From: Beijerinckiaceae bacterium
GTDB lineage: Bacteria; Bacteroidota; Bacteroidia; Chitinophagales; Chitinophagaceae
Assembly (NCBI GenBank): GCA_903970475.1
Contig: CAJCIQ010000096.1
Coordinates: 1-56,800, forward strand
DNA length: 56,800 nucleotides
Reading direction: 5' to 3'
Positions 18,174 through 26,807 of the stretch are shown here, piece by piece. Position 1 is the stretch's first letter. Every line of letters starts with the position of its first letter. Position numbers and translations under genes: made by a program. The notes beneath the pieces were generated by a model. That model was given only the letters and a program-made list of their open reading frames with translations. It was not told the DNA's origin and did no database searches.

Positions 18174-19564
18174 GTAAAGAATCAGTAGATGTATTGGTCA
18201 TTGGTGCCGGTCCGGCCGGGACGGTTGCCGCCTCCATCATTCACCAGGCTGGCTATAAGGTCCGCATCGTGGAAAAGCAGCAGTTTCCCCGCTTTTCGAT
18301 TGGAGAAAGCCTGTTGCCCCGCTGTATGGAAGCACTCGAACAAGCCAAATTCCTGGATGCCGTTAAGGCAGCAGGCTTCCAGGAAAAATTCGGGGCCAAG
18401 TTTGAGAAGAACGGAAAGATCTGCGACTACCGTTTTGCTGATCAGTTCACGGAGGGTTGGACCTGGACCTGGCAGGTACCCAGGGCAAATTTTGATAAGA
18501 TCCTCTCCGATACGGTAGCGGAGATGGGCGTACCCGTCGACTACCTGACAACGGTTACGGGTATCACCTTTGGCCCTGACCATTCCTCGGTTACCACCGT
18601 GGAAGATGCCCAAGGCCAGGTTTCTGAAATTGAAGCCAAATTCATCATAGACGGAAGCGGCTATGGACGAGTCATTCCCAGGTTATTCAACCTGGACAGG
18701 CCCTCCAATCAGCCTCCCCGCAAAGCGTTGTTCGTACACGCCAGGGACGTGAACCGTTCCATGGCAGATGAACCCAACCGCATCACCATCATCGTGCATG
18801 AAAAAGGGGTGTGGATCTGGTTGATTCCCTTCTCCGATGGGGTGACTTCCATTGGGTTTGTGGGAGATCCGGCTTTCTTCGAAAGGGAGCGCGCGGCCAT
18901 AGGGGCCGAAGCTTCGGGGGGCGCCAGCATCGGCGCGCAGCCTACGGCGGCTCAGGGTGCAGATGGCCCTGGCAACGGTGCCCCGGCAGGCGCCACCTCT
19001 CCCCTGACCTCCAGCCTGGGGGCTGAAGTTCAAGGCCAGGAAGCCCTGATGCGTCATCTCCTGGCGGCTCAAGGCTATACCAAGGAACGTTTCCAGGATA
19101 CGGAGTTCTTATTTGAGCCCCGAAGCCTGGCTTCCTGGTCCTCTACTACCGACCAGTTTTATGGTGATGGGTTTGTGCTGACAGGCAACGTGACCGAATT
19201 TTTGGACCCTGTTTTTTCCTCGGGCGTAACACTGGCTACGGTTTCCAGCCAGACCGCCGCCGCTTTGGTGATTCGGACCCTCCAGGGGGAAACTGTCCAC
19301 TGGGACAAGGAATACACCGAGTTCATGATGCAGGGGGTCAATACCTTCCGCTCCTATGTGGAAACCTGGTATGAGGGGGTGTTGGATACCATCTTCTTTG
19401 CAGACAACCAGGATCCCCTCATAAAAAGCCAGATCTGTTCGGTTCTAGCCGGTTACGTATGGGATACCACCAATCCCTATGTGCGAAATCATAAGACGGC
19501 CCTGCATAAACTAGCTTCATTGATCACGTACCGGGACATGGTTAATAATGCAGCAGCCAAATAA
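18170..19564 (+). CDS. Flavin-dependent halogenase / monooxygenase-like oxidoreductase
   Basis: About 464 residues. The FAD-binding GAGPAG motif is at the start (VLVIGAGPAGTVAAS). The halogenase-type FPRFSIGESLLP follows, and WIWLIP at residues 215-220 matches the W-x-W-x-I-P motif of flavin-dependent halogenases. The same family also contains ring hydroxylases, so chlorination or hydroxylation of the aryl head are both possible; some flexirubins are chlorinated. An Ala/Gly/Pro-rich insertion of about 45 residues (bases 18895-19035) interrupts the middle. The ATG at 18170 overlaps the methyltransferase stop (ATGA) and is preferred over 18149. Confidence 0.83.
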   Translation: MSKESVDVLVIGAGPAGTVAASIIHQAGYKVRIVEKQQFPRFSIGESLLPRCMEALEQAKFLDAVKAAGFQEKFGAKFEKNGKICDYRFADQFTEGWTWTWQVPRANFDKILSDTVAEMGVPVDYLTTVTGITFGPDHSSVTTVEDAQGQVSEIEAKFIIDGSGYGRVIPRLFNLDRPSNQPPRKALFVHARDVNRSMADEPNRITIIVHEKGVWIWLIPFSDGVTSIGFVGDPAFFERERAAIGAEASGGASIGAQPTAAQGADGPGNGAPAGATSPLTSSLGAEVQGQEALMRHLLAAQGYTKERFQDTEFLFEPRSLASWSSTTDQFYGDGFVLTGNVTEFLDPVFSSGVTLATVSSQTAAALVIRTLQGETVHWDKEYTEFMMQGVNTFRSYVETWYEGVLDTIFFADNQDPLIKSQICSVLAGYVWDTTNPYVRNHKTALHKLASLITYRDMVNNAAAK

Positions 19565-20123
19565 ATACCAGATAACCGCTCATTGCACGATCCGCCAGAA
19601 CAAGGTGTTCCGGAACGGAGGGTTATTGTATGAGGACCAAAAAGCTTTGGCGCTGAAGGATTTCTCCGAAGGGCTTTACAACCATTTGCAGATCCAATAT
19701 CCCAAGTTCTACAAAATGGATCCTTTGAGTAAGCTGGGGCTGCTGGCTACAGAGGTGTTGTTCATAGACATTCCCTCTATAAAGCTTTATCAGCCCGAGG
19801 AAGTGGGCGTCGTGTTAAGCAACGCCCATTCCAGTCTGGATACAGACATACGTTATATGAGCAGCGTCCAGGAAATGGCCAGCCCGGCCTTGTTTGTATA
19901 TACCCTTCCCAATATCATGATCGGGGAAATATGCATCAGGCATAAGTTTAAGGGAGAAAACAGTTTTTTTGTATTTAAGGAGTTCGATGCTACTTTTATC
20001 ACCGGATACGTGAAAGGCTTGCTGGATGAAGATCTGGTGAAAGCCTGCGTCTATGGTTGGGTGGATGTGCTGAATCAGGATTACGATGCGGAGTTGTATC
20101 TGATCGAACAGAATCATCAATAA
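19548..20123 (+). CDS. Short ketosynthase-like protein without active-site cysteine
   Basis: 191 residues. The central part (SNAHSSLDTDIRYM, then ASPALFVYTLPNIMIGEICIRH) resembles the N-terminal half of a ketosynthase just before the nucleophilic elbow. Where the Cys would be expected the sequence is FFVFKEFDATFITGY, with no Cys, and the C-terminal half with the two His motifs is absent altogether. It therefore cannot be a condensing enzyme by itself. It overlaps the preceding gene by 17 bases and sits next to an ACP. It may be a structural partner, like a miniature chain-length factor. Small proteins like this are, as I recall, seen in related clusters. Confidence 0.7.
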   Translation: MQQPNKYQITAHCTIRQNKVFRNGGLLYEDQKALALKDFSEGLYNHLQIQYPKFYKMDPLSKLGLLATEVLFIDIPSIKLYQPEEVGVVLSNAHSSLDTDIRYMSSVQEMASPALFVYTLPNIMIGEICIRHKFKGENSFFVFKEFDATFITGYVKGLLDEDLVKACVYGWVDVLNQDYDAELYLIEQNHQ

Positions 20124-20139
20124 TTTATCGTTACAGATT

Positions 20140-20397
20140 ATGGATCAATTAATGGCCAATTTAAAAAGGCAGATCATTGCTCAGTTGAACCTGAAGGACC
20201 TGAAGCCAGAAGATATAGGAGATGACCAACCTTTGTTTGTGGAAGGAATAGGACTGGATTCTATAGACGCGTTGGAACTCATCGTGCTGTTACAACAGGA
20301 ATACAAAATCAAACTGGCCAGTGCCGAAGACGGTCCAAAAGTATTTTATACCGTCCGAACCATGGCCCAATACATTACCGATCATCAGCCAGCCTAA
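20140..20397 (+). CDS. Acyl carrier protein (ACP 2)
   Basis: 85 residues. The phosphopantetheine site is GIGLDSIDALELIVLLQ with the conserved Asp-Ser-Ile-Asp. It is acidic and helical, of normal ACP length. The stop codon directly abuts the ATG of the next ketosynthase. It is distinct in sequence from ACP 1 (Asp-Ser-Leu-Asp), and the two-ACP arrangement resembles aryl-polyene clusters. Confidence 0.92.
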   Translation: MDQLMANLKRQIIAQLNLKDLKPEDIGDDQPLFVEGIGLDSIDALELIVLLQQEYKIKLASAEDGPKVFYTVRTMAQYITDHQPA

Positions 20398-21699
20398 ATG
20401 AAGGGATCGCCAGTTACGAATGCCTCGGCCTCAACGGGTCCGTCTGGGGCCCAGGGTCTCCATGCGCCTGTGTGGGTCGCGGGTACGGGTGTCATCAGCG
20501 CCATAGGGCAGAACCGGGATCAGTGTTTACAGTCACTGAGGTTGGGGCAGGCTGGTATGGCTCCCATGCAAAGGCTTGAGTCCATTCATAAGGATACCAT
20601 ACCTGTAGCCGAGGTTAAACTCAGTAATGAGGAGCTGGCCGCCTTTAGCGGACTGGCGCCTACGTCCAGCCGGACAGCCCTGTTGAGTGCGGTTGCCGCC
20701 CTGGAAGCTTTAGCTGACGCGGGGCTCGTCGGCGCTGGAGCGCGGGACGAGTCGTCTGGCTCTCGAGGCGCAACGAGCGTGGGCTGGCGTACGGGCTTTA
20801 TTTCTGCGAACTCGGTGGGTGGTATGGACCTGACGGAGGACTTCTACCCTGCTTTCCTGGCCGATCCCGCTAAGGGCCGATTAAGACAAGTCATACAACA
20901 TGAATGCGGAGCCGCTACCGAGGCGGTGGCTGACCTCCTGGGCATCAATCATTATGTAAGTACGATCTCTACGGCCTGTAGTTCTTCTGCCAACGCCATC
21001 TTCTTCGGAGCCAGGCTCATCAAACACGGATACCTGGATGTGGTCATCGCCGGAGGAACCGATTCCTTAAGCCGGTTTACCCTCAATGGTTTTAACACCC
21101 TGATGATCCTGGACAATGCCTGGTGCAAGCCCTTTGATGAAAATCGCAAAGGATTGAACCTGGGCGAAGGAGCGGGTTATGTGGTGTTGGTAAGTGCTGC
21201 CGTAGCGGCTACCCTTAAAAGGCCTCCGTTGGCCCGATTGAGCGGGTATGCCAATGCCAATGACGCTTACCACCAAACGGCCTCTTCCCCTGACGGGACA
21301 GGCTCTTTTATGGCCATGAAAGGCGCCTTGACCCTGAGCGGCCTGGCGCCTTCGGAGATTGATTATATCAATCTTCATGGAACGGGCACCCAAAACAATG
21401 ATATAGCCGAGGGCACTGCCATCAAAAGACTGTTTGATCCCACTTATCCCCCCATGAGTTCAACCAAGTCCTTTACCGGGCATACCCTGGGCGGATGCGG
21501 GGGCATAGAGGCGGTATTTTCCGTGCTTTCCCTTCAGGGAGGGTATATCTATCCCAACCTGAGGCTGGAAACCCCCATGAAGGAGTTACCTTTTGAGGTG
21601 GCGACTACTTTCAGTGAGGGCCGGCCCATCAATCATGTATTGTCAAATTCTTTTGGATTCGGAGGCAATTGTACCTCCCTCATCTTTTCCAAACTGTAG
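20398..21699 (+). CDS. Beta-ketoacyl-ACP synthase (KS 3), partner of the following CLF-like protein
   Basis: 433 residues with a full triad: Cys near 194 in ISTACSSSANAIFFG, His near 327 in INLHGTGTQNND and His near 362 in TKSFTGHTLGGCGG. The GLNLGEGAGYVVL strand and C-terminal SNSFGFGGNCTSLIFSK are present. The first 25 residues and a stretch near 110-130 (bases 20725-20790) are Ser/Gly/Ala-rich and atypical. It begins directly after the ACP stop and is followed two bases later by a Cys-less homologue, as in KS-CLF pairs of type II polyketide synthases. It is closely similar to the minus-strand KS at 26808-27995. The probable role is polyene chain elongation. Confidence 0.9.
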   Translation: MKGSPVTNASASTGPSGAQGLHAPVWVAGTGVISAIGQNRDQCLQSLRLGQAGMAPMQRLESIHKDTIPVAEVKLSNEELAAFSGLAPTSSRTALLSAVAALEALADAGLVGAGARDESSGSRGATSVGWRTGFISANSVGGMDLTEDFYPAFLADPAKGRLRQVIQHECGAATEAVADLLGINHYVSTISTACSSSANAIFFGARLIKHGYLDVVIAGGTDSLSRFTLNGFNTLMILDNAWCKPFDENRKGLNLGEGAGYVVLVSAAVAATLKRPPLARLSGYANANDAYHQTASSPDGTGSFMAMKGALTLSGLAPSEIDYINLHGTGTQNNDIAEGTAIKRLFDPTYPPMSSTKSFTGHTLGGCGGIEAVFSVLSLQGGYIYPNLRLETPMKELPFEVATTFSEGRPINHVLSNSFGFGGNCTSLIFSKL

Positions 21700-21701
21700 A
21701 T

Positions 21702-22883
21702 ATGGTATACATCCGGTCCATAGGAAATGTTTCTCCCCAAGCCACTTTCGGGGCGGAGGGCCGCGCGAACTTCGGGACGACTGGATTCGAACCATCGGGC
21801 ACTGCGGCGTCAGCGACGGGTCGCGACCTGATCACTCCGGCAGCACCCGCGGTTTACACCGGGAACCGGCTCAAAGCCATTGAACCCGATTATTCCAAGT
21901 ATATAGATGCCAAACTCATACGGCGTATGAGCCGCATCATCCGCATGGGCGTGGCCGCCGCCATGGACTGCCTGGATGGGGCAGCGGCGGAACCCGGAGC
22001 GCCCACGGGCGCGGGGGTGAGGGCAGAGGCGCCACAAGGAGCGGCGGCGACCCCGACGACAGTAGGGGCCAGCCCCGGGCGGTTAGTGCCCGAGGCGATT
22101 ATCACAGGTACGGCCTATGGTTGCCTGGAGGATACAGTTACCTTCCTTAGGCGTATGGTGGAAAATAAGGAGGAAATGCTCACCCCTACGGCCTTTATCC
22201 AATCTACCCATAACACGGTTGGCGCACAAATTGCACTGATGCTCCAGTGTCATGGATACAACAATACGTTTGTGCACAGCGGATTTTCTTTTGAGAGTGC
22301 TTTGCTGGATGCGCAGATGTTACTGGAAGAAGGTCAGGCAAACAATGTGTTGGTTGGTGGCGTCGACGAAATCACCGATACATCCCATACTATACTGGAG
22401 CGGTTTGGGTTGTTTAAACGGGAGACCGTATCCAACCTGGAACTCTATGACACGAAGACCAAGGGAACGATAAACGGGGAGGGAGCTGTTTTTTTCCTGT
22501 TATCAAAAGAACCCGGGGGATTAGCGAGGCTGGATGGAATGGAAACATTTTACAAACCAACCGATCTGGAGGATACCACACAACATATCCGGGGTTTCCT
22601 GAACCGTCATCAGGTATCCTTAGCAGCTATCGACTTGATTTTGTTAGGGATCAACGGGAACATACTGGAAGACGAGGCTTACGACCTGATCCGCAGTCAG
22701 GTTTTTCCAAACACCCCAGTAGCGGGCTTTAAACACTTATGCGGGGAATACCCTACCGCCAGTGCATTTGCCTTATGGTTGGCTACCCAAAAAATTCAAA
22801 GCGGGCTCAAAAGGGTCCTGATCTATAATCAACAGCAACAAAGCCATCATTCCTTATACCTGGTATCGGCATGTGGAACCTGA
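21702..22883 (+). CDS. Ketosynthase-like chain-length-factor-type protein (CLF 1)
   Basis: About 394 residues. It has the ketosynthase fold pattern (IITGTAYGCLEDT, then LTPTAFIQSTHNTVGAQIAL and VLVGGVDEITD), but the elbow reads HSGFSFESALLDA with no cysteine. It therefore looks like a non-condensing partner. The start is taken as ATG 21702, giving MVYIRSIGNVSPQATFG. It stands two bases after KS 3. GC-rich Ala/Pro/Gly stretches occur near the N-terminus and at bases 21975-22090. It is paralogous to the protein at 25700-26797. KS-CLF heterodimers set chain length in type II systems; an equivalent role here is inference. Confidence 0.82.
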   Translation: MVYIRSIGNVSPQATFGAEGRANFGTTGFEPSGTAASATGRDLITPAAPAVYTGNRLKAIEPDYSKYIDAKLIRRMSRIIRMGVAAAMDCLDGAAAEPGAPTGAGVRAEAPQGAAATPTTVGASPGRLVPEAIITGTAYGCLEDTVTFLRRMVENKEEMLTPTAFIQSTHNTVGAQIALMLQCHGYNNTFVHSGFSFESALLDAQMLLEEGQANNVLVGGVDEITDTSHTILERFGLFKRETVSNLELYDTKTKGTINGEGAVFFLLSKEPGGLARLDGMETFYKPTDLEDTTQHIRGFLNRHQVSLAAIDLILLGINGNILEDEAYDLIRSQVFPNTPVAGFKHLCGEYPTASAFALWLATQKIQSGLKRVLIYNQQQQSHHSLYLVSACGT

Positions 22884-23644
22884 GAACCTGCAATATCGTT
22901 TTTGGCATCCTCCTGGGCGTTTTGATCGCGCTGAACTTCCATGGACAGGTGCCCATTGCCGCGTATATAGGACTGGCCATTGCCTATACCTTGCCGTTAG
23001 CCTGGGGAAGCTATAGGGTAGATTCCCAGTTTTATATACCCGTCATTTGTGCGGGCCCTTCGGATAGACCACAGATAGCCCTGACCTTCGACGATGGGCC
23101 TGATTATTCCTATACGCCGCAGATACTGGACATACTCGACCGCCACCAGGTAAGTGCCGCTTTTTTCTGCATTGGTTATAGGATTTCCGAGTCCCCTGAG
23201 TTGGCCATGGATGTACACCGGCGGGGTCACCTGATCGGCAACCATAGTTTTTCCCATCACCTTTGGTTCGACTTGTTTTCTTCCCGCCGTATGCTGGGTG
23301 ACCTCCAGCAAATGGATCAGGTATTGGCAAAAGCCATAGGGGTAAAACCCAGGTTATTCCGCCCTCCTTATGGGGTCACCAACCCCAACCTGAAAAGGGC
23401 CATCATCAAAGGGGGTTACACCCCCATTGGCTGGAACATCCGTTCCCTGGATACGGTCATTGGTGATGCGGATGTACTGCGCAAAAAAGTAGAAGCCAAA
23501 TTGAAACCGGGAGCCATACTGCTCCTTCACGATACCAGTCCTTCCACCACCGGTATGCTTGACACGTTAATTACCCATATCAAGGCCAGTGGTTACCAGA
23601 TCGTACGCCTGGATAAAATGCTTAATTTGCCTCCTTATGCCTAA
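22871..23644 (+). CDS. Polysaccharide deacetylase (NodB-like) family protein
   Basis: 257 residues. Two hydrophobic segments near the N-terminus (residues 5-45) suggest membrane anchoring. The catalytic NodB domain follows with the motif-1 LTFDDGPDYSYTP (Asp-Asp), the metal-binding His motif GNHSFSHHLW and the RPPYG motif 3. These are the hallmarks of family CE4 de-N-acetylases. It overlaps the CLF stop by 13 bases. A de-acetylation or related hydrolysis of a lipid or sugar head group would fit with the glycosyltransferase in the opposite arm, but the substrate is unknown. Confidence 0.88.
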   Translation: MWNLRTCNIVFGILLGVLIALNFHGQVPIAAYIGLAIAYTLPLAWGSYRVDSQFYIPVICAGPSDRPQIALTFDDGPDYSYTPQILDILDRHQVSAAFFCIGYRISESPELAMDVHRRGHLIGNHSFSHHLWFDLFSSRRMLGDLQQMDQVLAKAIGVKPRLFRPPYGVTNPNLKRAIIKGGYTPIGWNIRSLDTVIGDADVLRKKVEAKLKPGAILLLHDTSPSTTGMLDTLITHIKASGYQIVRLDKMLNLPPYA

Positions 23645-24272
23645 GTTGTTATTGCTGTGTTGCCTTGTTCTTCCGGGGTTGATCTCAAGGGCTCAATACC
23701 CAGGTTATACGCTGATGGTCCACACGGATGATTTCAAAGCCAGGTTTGCCGGTGCTTCCGCCCACTTGCAAAGCCTGGCTTGCGATTTTAACCAGGAAAA
23801 GAACCTCAGTGTGCTGGCCGAAAAGATCAACTCCAGAGGGAAATTTTATTTCCGCAAAGAAAGCAACGTGCGCATGGAATATATCCAGCCCTTCCAATAC
23901 CTGATGATCCTAACGGGGTCGCATATCTACATTAAGGACGGGCAGAAGGAAAATTCAGTGAGCACCAAATCATCCAAGTTGTTTGCTCAGATCAATCAGT
24001 TGGTCATCGACTGCGTAAAGGGGACGGCCATCAATAATCCGGATTTTGGGGTGCGCCTGTTTGAAGGAACCAGCACTTACCTGATCGAGCTGACTCCGCT
24101 GGCAAAAAGCATGAAGGACTTGTTCAAAACCATTAGTGTGACCCTGGACAAAAAGGACTTCACGGCTTCTAAGATCAATATGCTGGAGCCTGGTGGAGAT
24201 AATACACTCATTACTTTTTCCCATAAGGAATTGAATACACCCCTTTCCGATGCGCTGTTTACGCTACATTAA
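23637..24272 (+). CDS. LolA-like outer membrane lipoprotein carrier protein
   Basis: About 211 residues with a signal peptide ending near ISRAQ and the LolA pattern: early LQSLACDFNQEKNLSVL, then GKFYFRKESNVRMEYIQP. LolA-like proteins form an unclosed barrel that carries lipids through the periplasm. Aryl-polyene clusters commonly contain such a carrier. The ATG at 23637 overlaps the preceding stop and gives a normal signal peptide, so it is preferred over the longer reading. The likely role is carrying the lipidated pigment to the outer membrane, in series with the RND exporter and the next lipoprotein. Confidence 0.85.
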   Translation: MPKLLLLCCLVLPGLISRAQYPGYTLMVHTDDFKARFAGASAHLQSLACDFNQEKNLSVLAEKINSRGKFYFRKESNVRMEYIQPFQYLMILTGSHIYIKDGQKENSVSTKSSKLFAQINQLVIDCVKGTAINNPDFGVRLFEGTSTYLIELTPLAKSMKDLFKTISVTLDKKDFTASKINMLEPGGDNTLITFSHKELNTPLSDALFTLH

Positions 24273-24903
24273 TTCGGGGGCGAGGTTCATGGTCGCCGGG
24301 GCACTCTGCCTTGCCCTGCCGGCTTGCACCAGCGCCTATAAGCACCTGCAAACGATCAGCGGGGATCCTTCCTGTATTCAGCAATTCAAACCTGCGTTAG
24401 GAACGGCTATGTACAATACCCAGGTAGACGTGGTAGGCAAGCACCTCAGCGGTATCCTCGTCATGAAGCGGATGGAGGACAGCAGTACCCGTATCGTTTT
24501 CACATCTGAGATGGGTTTGACCTTTTTTGACTTTGCTTTTTTGGGAGATGGTACTTTTAAGGTCTACCGTATCATGGACAAAATGAACAAAAAAGCGGTG
24601 ATCAAAACGTTGAGGAAAGATTTCGAGCTTATCCTGATGGAACATACCCCGGTTTCCGGCGCGCGGGTGTTCAGCGATGGCATAAACCATTATTACGGCT
24701 TTCCCCAGGAAAAAGGGGTGAATTATTATATAACCGATAGTACCTGCTCCCATTTGATCAAGGCCCAAAAGGCCTCTTCCAAAAAAGCCATCGTCGAAGC
24801 GACCCTGAATAATTACCAGGCGGGCATACCCGATAGTGTCACCATTGTCCATCAGGTGTTTCACTTTACAATCATCCTAAACCGTTTGTATGGTACTCAA
24901 TGA
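24250..24903 (+). CDS. Lipoprotein, LolB-like acceptor candidate
   Basis: 217 residues with a signal peptide and a lipobox LPAC near residue 26. The mature part shows alternating beta strands (GILVMKRMEDSSTRIVF, GLTFFDFAFL), reminiscent of LolB/DUF3261-type barrels. It overlaps the LolA-like gene by 23 bases and the next gene by 14. Position and pattern suggest an outer-membrane acceptor for what the LolA-like protein carries, but I recognise no decisive motif. An internal ATG at 24289 would shorten the signal peptide. Confidence 0.65.
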   Translation: MRCLRYINSGARFMVAGALCLALPACTSAYKHLQTISGDPSCIQQFKPALGTAMYNTQVDVVGKHLSGILVMKRMEDSSTRIVFTSEMGLTFFDFAFLGDGTFKVYRIMDKMNKKAVIKTLRKDFELILMEHTPVSGARVFSDGINHYYGFPQEKGVNYYITDSTCSHLIKAQKASSKKAIVEATLNNYQAGIPDSVTIVHQVFHFTIILNRLYGTQ

Positions 24904-25261
24904 TTTCTTCACCATAACTGACCTTCACGCATCGGAAGGTAAGATCCGGGCCACCTTGCATATAAATGCCGCTCATCCCATCTTTGAAGGTCATTTTCCC
25001 GGCCAGCCGGTCGTTCCGGGCGTCACCATGATGCTCATGATCCGCAGGCTACTGGAGACCCAGCTTGAGGACCTACAACTACAACACGCAGATAACGTGA
25101 AGTTTCTGGTCATGATCAATCCTGAAGAGACGACTACGGTACAAGCCGATATCATGTATAGCCTTAACCCGGAAGGGCGTTGGAAAGTGACGGCTAAGTT
25201 GTTCAATGAACCTACTGTGTATTTTAAGTATGCAGGTACGTTTCTGCACAAAGCAGTATAA
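24890..25261 (+). CDS. FabZ-like 3-hydroxyacyl-ACP dehydratase
   Basis: 123-residue hot-dog protein carrying HPIFEGHFPGQPVVPGVTMM, which contains the catalytic His-Phe-Pro-Gly of FabZ/FabA dehydratases. This is the most clearly catalytic dehydratase of the cluster; the other hot-dog protein (14268) lacks the motif. Dehydration of beta-hydroxyacyl-ACP gives the polyene double bonds. It overlaps the lipoprotein gene and is the last enzyme gene of the plus-strand block. Confidence 0.87.
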   Translation: MVLNDFFTITDLHASEGKIRATLHINAAHPIFEGHFPGQPVVPGVTMMLMIRRLLETQLEDLQLQHADNVKFLVMINPEETTTVQADIMYSLNPEGRWKVTAKLFNEPTVYFKYAGTFLHKAV

Positions 25262-25317
25262 ATATGACAGTATTATAAAATCTGCAATGCTTACAGGATG
25301 CGTATCTATAAGGTATT

Positions 25318-25725
25318 ATGAACACGCTCTGGTATGTGCCCATCCTGGCATTGTTGCTCTTCCCCGTACGCAATGCGCCCTACCCCATGTTGGTGGATGG
25401 CAAATACATTAAGCACTTCTCTCACCCTTCAGTGCAGGATCAGCAAATCCGGATCAGCGATAGCTTATACGTTGTCTATTCTCCTACCGATTCTTCCACG
25501 GGTATCATACACCAGAAGGGGTGTTGCAGTTTTGAGGTCTCTTTCCCCGGAGATACGGATCAAGTCAAAGTCCGGTTGGCGTTGATGCTGGGTAACCTGG
25601 GCAAGCCTTGCACAGACCTAAGGTGGAAGAGTGGCGATACGATTTTGTTTCAGACAAAGCCTGAATTAAATCCAGATATTACTTCAGAGGAGGGTTATTT
25701 TATTCCGGTGTCCGTTTCACCCTGA
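25318..25725 (+). CDS. Small secreted protein of unknown function
   Basis: 135 residues with a hydrophobic N-terminus (MNTLWYVPILALLLFPV) that may be a signal peptide or anchor. The remainder is hydrophilic with two adjacent cysteines (KGCCSFEV) and no motif that I know. It follows the dehydratase by 56 bases. Its 3' end overlaps the convergent CLF 2 gene on the other strand by 26 bases. It may close the plus-strand transcript. Confidence 0.6.
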   Translation: MNTLWYVPILALLLFPVRNAPYPMLVDGKYIKHFSHPSVQDQQIRISDSLYVVYSPTDSSTGIIHQKGCCSFEVSFPGDTDQVKVRLALMLGNLGKPCTDLRWKSGDTILFQTKPELNPDITSEEGYFIPVSVSP

Positions 25726-26797
25726 TTAGCCCATGCTGCCGCCCCTGGTAAGCGTTATAGATCAGGACGTTTCTGAAGCCCTTATCGCTGGGGCCCGCAT
25801 GCTTAATCATATGCTCAGGTAGCATTGCGCCAGTTTTCAGTAGGTGTACTGCCAACCAGGTTGCAAAGGCGGAAGCGGTGGGACTTTCTCCGCTCATGTG
25901 TTTGAACCTGGCAACAGTGGTGTTTGCTGCTTCTGCGGCTGTATAAAAGGGCTTGAACGCGGGATCTCCATTTTCTCCTGTCAGGATAAGGTCTGGTGTA
26001 TCCGCTCCGATAAATCCTTTTAGTCTTCCTTGTACGTAGGCAGGATCGGTACTGTGGAATAGGTCTACCTCCGTGATGGCTACGGCATAAGTCTTGTCGG
26101 CCTGCACCGCCTCTGCCCCGGCTCCAGATCCAGGTTCAGTAGTTCCGGCCTCAGCTTTGACGGGTCGCCCTCCTACCCTGAACATGGCTGCCCCTTCCCC
26201 GGCCAGTCCACCTTTGGTAGTGCTCGCGTATAAGGTAGCATTGTTGCAAGGATCAGCCTTAAACGTACCGTTTAAGGTTTCAATGTTGAGGTGGTAATCG
26301 GAGATTTCATCTACGCCCCCGACTATCAAGGTGGCATCCAGGTTGTCAACTGCCTGCATCCAGGCGTCCAGCAAGGCATTTTCGAAGGCCAGACCCCGGT
26401 GTACGTGGGTATTGTTGTAGGCGTGGTTATGCGTCAGCAAACTGATCTGAGCCGCCATGGCATTGGCTGTGCTCTGCACAAAATTAGCTGGGGTCAGCAT
26501 CCCTTCTTCATATTGCACGATCTGGTCTAAGAATCGGATGCAATCTTCCAGGCCTCCGTTACCGGAACCTATGATGATGCCATCCGCGGGTGGATGATCT
26601 GCCAATAAAGGCATGGCCGCACCCACCGTGATCTTCACGCATTTACCCATACGTCGGAGCATGCCTGGCGGAATACCTGCATACGCTGGTTCCAGGGCCT
26701 TCAGCCGGTTGTCGATGGAAGGCACCAGGGTTTCCAGGTCAATGGAACCAAAGGTATGTTGAGGAGAAATACAGCTATATTGATGAATATAAAGCAT
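25700..26797 (-). CDS. Ketosynthase-like chain-length-factor-type protein (CLF 2)
   Basis: About 365 residues from the ATG at 26797 (MLYIHQYSCISPQHTFGS). It is paralogous to CLF 1: the same RRMGK.. N-terminal block, IIIGSGNGGLEDCIRF, LTPANFVQSTANAMAAQISL and a VGGVDEISD strand. The elbow is HRGLAFENALLDA, again without cysteine. An Ala/Gly-rich insertion lies at about bases 26100-26170. It starts 10 bases after the KS 4 stop, repeating the KS-then-CLF order of the plus strand in inverted orientation. Longer in-frame readings exist but would run into KS 4. Confidence 0.8.
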   Translation of the reverse strand: MLYIHQYSCISPQHTFGSIDLETLVPSIDNRLKALEPAYAGIPPGMLRRMGKCVKITVGAAMPLLADHPPADGIIIGSGNGGLEDCIRFLDQIVQYEEGMLTPANFVQSTANAMAAQISLLTHNHAYNNTHVHRGLAFENALLDAWMQAVDNLDATLIVGGVDEISDYHLNIETLNGTFKADPCNNATLYASTTKGGLAGEGAAMFRVGGRPVKAEAGTTEPGSGAGAEAVQADKTYAVAITEVDLFHSTDPAYVQGRLKGFIGADTPDLILTGENGDPAFKPFYTAAEAANTTVARFKHMSGESPTASAFATWLAVHLLKTGAMLPEHMIKHAGPSDKGFRNVLIYNAYQGRQHGLIRVKRTPE

Positions 26798-26807
26798 GGG
26801 CGGGACT

